11,186 nucleotides of DNA from assembly GCA_019308625.1 (NCBI GenBank), contig JAFDHU010000113.1, positions 1 to 11,186 of the forward strand, read 5' to 3'. Position 1 is the stretch's first letter. Every line of letters starts with the position of its first letter. Under the pieces are notes generated by a model. It ran no database searches, had not been told where the DNA came from, and was given only the letters and a program-made list of their open reading frames with translations. Of the stretch, positions 6,936 through 11,186 are shown piece by piece. Source of the DNA: Deltaproteobacteria bacterium. GTDB lineage: Bacteria > Desulfobacterota > Desulfobaccia > Desulfobaccales > 0-14-0-80-60-11. A program made the translations under genes and the position numbers.

Positions 6936-7531
6936 CCGCCTCTTGGGAAAAAAGAATTTTATCATTTAAGAACAGCAGGTTTCAGGAGAATTAACCGCAG
7001 CGCCCCGGTCTTGGGCCGGAGTTTCGGTGTTTATGGGAGGCGGGGTTTAAAGCCAGCGGCAATTTTTGCAGGGCAGGTGCAGCCCTCGGAACATTCGGAC
7101 AAGGTATTTGTTTTAAAGGAATTTCGTAATCATGTCGGTGGCTTTACTCCGGACTGGCCCTCCCCCAGCCCTGCCTTTCTGCGTAACCTATTGGTAATTC
7201 TATATTATTTTTCATGCCCCCCAAGTTGCCTAGATGGCCCCGGATGTCAGGATTCTGAGCATAATTTGCCGGCTTAAAAAGACCCCTGATATCCCTGCCC
7301 CTGCCAATGGAGCCGGTTTGCCGGTGCCTCCTCAGGCCGGCACAAAACGGCATTGTTCTTGCACCAAGATTCTTTGCCGGGGCTGTCCGGCCCCGAGGTT
7401 AAATCTGCGCCCTGCATGGCAGGAGGTTCTCAATCAGCTACGGCGGTACTGCCGTTTTCGCTCTCATAAGACAGGCAACGCAAGCTGTCCTGCTGGAGTG
7501 CCGCCCCTGCTTCATGCAGCCGGGAGGAATT
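6936..7531. other. Long intergenic region with clustered short hairpins, no convincing gene
   Basis: The first half (6936-7300) is relatively A/T rich and shows nothing I can name. Two open frames here (7011-7277 and 7234-7668, +) lack protein-like composition, and the second overlaps the lipoprotein gene out of frame. From 7319 to 7489 five short hairpins follow each other: 7319-7324/7337-7342 (with inner CCT/AGG), 7378-7383/7390-7395 (CGGGGC/GCCCCG), 7411-7415/7419-7423 (CCTGC/GCAGG), 7440-7444/7451-7455 (ACGGC/GCCGT followed by TTT) and 7470-7474/7485-7489 (GACAG/CTGTC). This may be a structured leader, a small RNA or chance in GC-rich DNA. No leuD motif was found in any frame. Confidence 0.5.
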
Positions 7532-7783
7532 ATGGTAACAGGCAGGATTGTAGCGTGTTTGGCGATGGCAGGGCTGCTGGGGCTGGCAGGGTGCGCGGCG
7601 ACCTCCTCCGGAGACTCCTGCAAATCCCGGTTATTTTTCGGAGCCTTGTTAGAAACCAAGACTCCTGACGGCCAGATGCAGCGTGTGTACGTTACCGATT
7701 TGGCCTCCTGGCGACATTGGCACCGCAACCCCATCAAAGGCGATGGGGACAACCTCATCGTCAAGGCTGAAGTCACCTTTTAA
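7532..7783 (+). CDS. Small putative lipoprotein
   Basis: 83 residues. Residues 1-21 (VTGRIV, a hydrophobic run, then LGLAGC) form a lipoprotein signal with lipobox LAGC, so Cys21 would be lipidated after signal peptidase II cleavage and the protein anchored to a membrane. The mature part has one more Cys (SGDSCKSRLFF) and is otherwise unrecognised: residues from LFFGALLETKT to VKAEVTF look like a small beta-rich domain. GGAGGAA (7522-7528) lies just before ATG 7532; an upstream in-frame ATG (7514) has no ribosome site and is rejected. The stop TAA (7781-7783) overlaps the stop of convergent prmC in a shared TTAA. Function unknown. Confidence 0.7.
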   Translation: MVTGRIVACLAMAGLLGLAGCAATSSGDSCKSRLFFGALLETKTPDGQMQRVYVTDLASWRHWHRNPIKGDGDNLIVKAEVTF

Positions 7784-8668
7784 GCTTGGGTGACGCCCCG
7801 TACCACCCGCGGGAGCCCCTGATAGTCTTTCAGAACTTCCAGGCGCTCATAGGCGCCGGTTTCTGCCAGCCAGGCCCGGATGATTTCCGCCTGGCCGGGG
7901 CCCGTCTCCAGGGCCAGCCAGCCTCCGGGCTTCAGATAGAGATGGGCCTGCCGGGCCGCGGGCCTGAGCAGGGCCCAGCCGTCCGCTCCCCCCAACAGGG
8001 CTGCAGGGGGTTCGTACAGCCTGATCTCCTTCGATAAAGTTTGCCACTCCGGCTCCGAGACATACGGCAGGTTGGCCACCACCAGAAAACAGATCTCCCT
8101 GCACAAAGCGGATGCGGGCCGCCACCCCGTGGCGGTGAGCGTTGGCTCGGGCCACCCGCAGGGCCTCAAAGGAGAGGTCCAGCCCGAGCCAGGTGCTGTC
8201 GGGCAGCTCCCGGGCCAGGGCCGTTATCACCGCACCGGCGCCCACCCCCAGCTCCAGCCCCCGAAGGTTGCCGCCGGGCATTTCCCCACGCTCCGATGAC
8301 TGAGACAGGCGACCTGACTCCCGGACAGCCTCCAATACCGCCTCCACCAGGACTTCGGTTTCCGGGCGGGGGATGAGCACGGCCGGAGTGACCTGGAAGT
8401 CCAGAGACCAGAATTCCCTATGGCCAGTAATGTAGGCCACCGGTTCGTCCGCGGCCCGCCGCCTTACCAGCTCCCGGAAGCGGGACAGCTCCTCCGGGGT
8501 GAGGGGCTGGTCGTGCCGCAGATAAAGGTCCAGGCGGCGCAGGCCCAAGGCGTGGGCCAAAAGCACCTCTGCCGAGGCCCGGGGCTCCTGGACGCCCTTG
8601 TCCTGGAAGTAGGAGGTGGTCCAGCGCAGGACCTTCAGCACGGTCCAGGTCTCCTGAGGGCCGGTCAT
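7780..8668 (-). pseudogene. prmC: Peptide chain release factor N5-glutamine methyltransferase, frameshifted
   Basis: PrmC methylates the Gln of the GGQ motif in release factors using S-adenosylmethionine, and the gene sits just downstream of prfA as in many bacteria. The N-terminal part (from ATG 8668) carries VAYITGHREFWSLDFQV and VLIPRPETEVLV, then SAM motif I as LELGVGAGAVITALA and continues to FVQGDLF (residue 194, codon 8089-8087). The catalytic part (LVVANLPYVSEPEW... to the stop at 7780) is in another frame. Only one base separates the Phe codon from the Leu codon, where the family normally has about 8-10 residues, so the change looks like a deletion of roughly 26-29 bases rather than one miscalled base. 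NLPY replaces the usual NPPY. The open frame upstream of 8668 (to 8752) is repeat sequence and is rejected as coding. Confidence 0.85.
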
Positions 8669-8699
8669 GTCTTTTTCGCTGCAGCCTGGCAAAATGGTT

Positions 8700-8830
8700 T
8701 TTGGGGGAGGGGCTAAGGGGCAGCGCCCCTTACCCCTCCCCCAAACCCCCACCCCAATCCCTTAAAGGGGGTTGGGAGGGGAGTTTGAGGGGAGGGCAGG
8801 GATTGGCAATCCCCCGGCCCTCCTCTCAAC
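8700..8830. repeat. Composite G/C palindromic repeat, copy B (three stem-loops)
   Basis: Lies between prfA (ends 8853) and prmC (starts 8668). Stem 1: 8700-8721 with 8725-8745, 21 bp with one bulged C (8713), loop AGC. Stem 2: 8746-8761 with 8767-8781, imperfect. Stem 3: 8783-8804 with 8808-8830, imperfect, loop GGC. It shares with the copy at 5514-5645 the stem-1 base TTGGGGGAGGGGC, the CCCTCCCCCAAACCCCC between stems 1 and 2, and the stem-3 CAGGGxTT tip, in the same + strand orientation although the flanking genes run the other way. Stem-1 tips differ completely (AGGGACC in copy A, TAAGGGGC here) yet both pair perfectly. G-runs at 8767-8801 could form a quadruplex. Confidence 0.8.
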
Positions 8831-8852
8831 TGGTCTAAAGGTTTATACCTCA

Positions 8853-9932
<1,080 letters not shown>

Positions 9933-10048
9933 CCGCGGCCTCAGCCAGGAAAACCGACTGAGACCTTGTCAAAATTATGAAAAATGCGGTTTCTGTGGCG
10001 CGGCAACCACCCCGGCGGGCACCCGGCCCTGCGCCTTAACCTCCTTTA

Positions 10049-10077
10049 ATTATAAAGGGATAACCGGCGAAAGGCAA
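10049..10077 (-). promoter_or_regulatory. Sigma-70-type promoter for prfA
   Basis: On the - strand, TTGCCT (10077-10072) and a perfect TATAAT (10054-10049) are separated by exactly 17 bases. The start of transcription would be near 10042, giving a ~110-base leader before prfA. AAAGGAGG (10047-10040) directly after the -10 box looks like a ribosome site, but no start codon stands at proper spacing. A TTGACA nearer prfA (9972-9967) has no matching -10 box. Confidence 0.65.
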
Positions 10078-10122
10078 TGATCTCCGTCCCTTGGCCCCGG
10101 CGCGGGGGTGCCCCTGCGGTCT

Positions 10123-10971
10123 TTAGTGCTCCACCAGGCGGCGGATGATTTCCGGGATGGTGGCTAGGGCCAGGTGGGGGAGGGAGCCGCCTCCCAGGAC
10201 CACCTGCAGGGGAATGCCGCATTCTTCGGCAGTAGCAATCATGAGATCGCAGATTTGGAAGTAGGCTTCCTCAGTAAGTCCCAGGGAGCCGTAATCCTCC
10301 AGGTGAGTGTCAAAGCCATAGTACCAGATAAGGAGATCTGGCCGGAATTGGGCCACCCGGGGAAGCTGGTGCCGCACTGCGTCCACGTATTGCCGGTTGG
10401 CATCGGCGGCCCAGGCCAAGCGGTAGACGTCCACATCCACCTTGGTGCCGTCCGCGGAGGCGTAGTTGGCCCCACAGAAGCAGACATGCAGAACCTCCGG
10501 GTCGCCGTCCACCAGTTGGCGGGTGCCGTCGCCGTGATGGGCGTCAGTGTCGTAGATGGCGAAGCGCCGCCAGGAGCTGATTTCCCGCACCCGGGTTATG
10601 GCGATGACCACGTCATTGAAGCAGCAGGCCCCCCAGAACTGGCGGTAGCCGGCGTGGTGGCCGCCGGCGCCGATGAAGCAGAAGGCCCGGTCTATCTCCC
10701 CTTTTGCCAGGGCCTCCATGCCCGCCACCACACCCCCCACCGACTCATAAGCCGTACTGCAGAAGGGATCCCGAGCCACCATCCGAAGCATCTCCGGTGC
10801 GTGCACCTTAAGGATCAGCTCCTCCGACGCCCTGGGGGAGGTGAACATCTGCACGTTAGGACGGGTCAATAGTTCCTCCAATGCCTCGGGGAAGTCCCGC
10901 AGGCGGTTGCCGATGGTCATATAACTTTTGCGGCTGAAGGAAGGGTGGTAGAAAATTCCGACCTTTTTCAT
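10123..10971 (-). CDS. Histone deacetylase-fold (arginase/deacetylase superfamily) protein with Tyr-to-Ser at the catalytic site
   Basis: Zn-dependent deacetylase-family protein of 282 aa, probably cytoplasmic. Bacterial relatives remove acetyl groups from lysines, polyamines or small amides; the substrate here cannot be told. Visible motifs: His105-His106 dyad in GAGGHHAGYRQFWGACCFND, zinc ligands Asp143 and His145 in YDTDAHHGDG, and third ligand Asp221 in YYGFDTHLEDYGSLGLT. The late GGG motif is LGGGSLPHLA, so the position of the transition-state Tyr of classical HDACs (His in class IIa) is Ser263 (codon 10185-10183). The N-terminal HPERPxR motif is also absent, replaced by SYMTIGNRLRDFPEAL. 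AAGGAT lies 5 bases before ATG 10971. It follows a membrane-protein gene by 14 bases, suggesting one operon. Zinc binding looks intact; activity is less certain. Confidence 0.85.
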   Translation of the reverse strand: MKKVGIFYHPSFSRKSYMTIGNRLRDFPEALEELLTRPNVQMFTSPRASEELILKVHAPEMLRMVARDPFCSTAYESVGGVVAGMEALAKGEIDRAFCFIGAGGHHAGYRQFWGACCFNDVVIAITRVREISSWRRFAIYDTDAHHGDGTRQLVDGDPEVLHVCFCGANYASADGTKVDVDVYRLAWAADANRQYVDAVRHQLPRVAQFRPDLLIWYYGFDTHLEDYGSLGLTEEAYFQICDLMIATAEECGIPLQVVLGGGSLPHLALATIPEIIRRLVEH

Positions 10972-10985
10972 GGTAAATCCTTGAA

Positions 10986-11186
10986 TTAAGCTTGATGCTC
11001 TGAGGGATTCCCGGCTGCGGCGGCGACGATTTTCTCCCAGGCCTCATACTTGGGGTAGTGCAGGTAAAACAGCAACAGGGAGAAAGCGAAAAAGATATAA
11101 AACACCTGCCAGTTGCCGGTAAGCAAAAAGAGCACCAGTCCGAAGACGGCCACCGCCTCGCACAGGGCAAAGGAGATCACGGCCGC
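10986..11186 (-). CDS. Membrane protein, C-terminal part only (cut by window edge)
   Basis: The frame is open to the right edge of the window (AAVISFALCEAVAV...), so only the last ~67 residues are seen; a GTG at 11180 is the first possible internal start but is unlikely to be the real one. Two hydrophobic segments (ISFALCEAVAVFGLVLFLLTG and VFYIFFAFSLLLFYLHY) form a helical hairpin, with a Glu inside the first helix, followed by a short charged tail ending NPSEHQA. The ALCEAVAVFGLVLFLL pattern, with its acidic residue in a membrane helix, resembles ATP-synthase c-like hairpins and unnamed Geobacter-type membrane proteins, but I cannot assign a family. Its stop is 14 bases upstream of the deacetylase-like start, so the two are probably co-transcribed. 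Confidence 0.65.
   Translation of the reverse strand, partial: AAVISFALCEAVAVFGLVLFLLTGNWQVFYIFFAFSLLLFYLHYPKYEAWEKIVAAAAGNPSEHQA

Noticed and set aside
7390..7420. tRNA-like T-loop pattern (GAGGTTAAATCTGC)
   Set aside because: No acceptor, D or anticodon arm can be built around it; the resemblance is short.
7011..7668. Two + strand open frames (7011-7277 and 7234-7668)
   Set aside because: No recognisable domains, signals or ribosome sites; the second overlaps the lipoprotein gene out of frame.
8669..8752. Open frame extending prmC upstream by 28 codons
   Set aside because: The extra residues are mostly translation of repeat copy B. ATG 8668 (MTGPQETW) fits PrmC length better.
10095..10107. 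CCCCG/CGGGG hairpin after the deacetylase-like gene as terminator
   Set aside because: Only 5 bp with a 3-base loop and no T-run on the - strand.

Overview
The window looks like a chromosomal, GC-rich segment of an anaerobic bacterium of the Desulfobacterota (former Deltaproteobacteria). This is inferred from gene order (ilvC, psd, pssA, leuA is a familiar arrangement in Geobacter-like and sulfate-reducing relatives) and from protein style. No rRNA marker is present, so the assignment is moderate. It is mostly housekeeping sequence; I see no defence system, phage, CRISPR array or classical transposon.

Left part, + strand: a secreted hypothetical protein whose 5' end may lie outside the window (8-670); ilvC, ending at a strong hairpin terminator (1722-1750); psd and pssA, which together make phosphatidylethanolamine; and a small two-helix membrane protein (3382-3600). 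A 367-base gap before leuA contains a 34-codon reading frame rich in leucine codons, followed at once by a hairpin. This is a candidate leucine attenuator leader. leuA (3968-5506) and leuC (5667-6935) follow. ilvC, leuA and leuC serve branched-chain amino acid synthesis. leuD and leuB are not in the window.

Between leuA and leuC lies a very G/C-rich composite palindrome of three stem-loops (5514-5645). A second copy (8700-8830) sits between prfA and prmC. The copies differ at their stem tips but keep base pairing, so this is an interspersed palindromic repeat family. Automatic start calls are likely to extend leuC and prmC into the repeats by mistake.

Middle: about 600 bases without a convincing gene (6936-7531) but with a run of short hairpins, then a small lipoprotein gene (7532-7783). 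Its stop codon shares a TTAA with the stop of the convergent prmC.

Right part, - strand: prfA (release factor 1) has a good sigma-70-type promoter at 10049-10077 and is followed by prmC, the methyltransferase that modifies release factors. prmC is split by a frameshift that looks like a small internal deletion just before its NxPY motif. Upstream are a histone-deacetylase-fold protein with an altered catalytic tyrosine position (10123-10971) and the 3' end of a membrane protein cut by the window edge.

Most worth checking: the leucine leader, the paired palindromic repeats, the broken prmC, the NADH-type cofactor loop of ilvC, and the Tyr-to-Ser change in the deacetylase-like protein.
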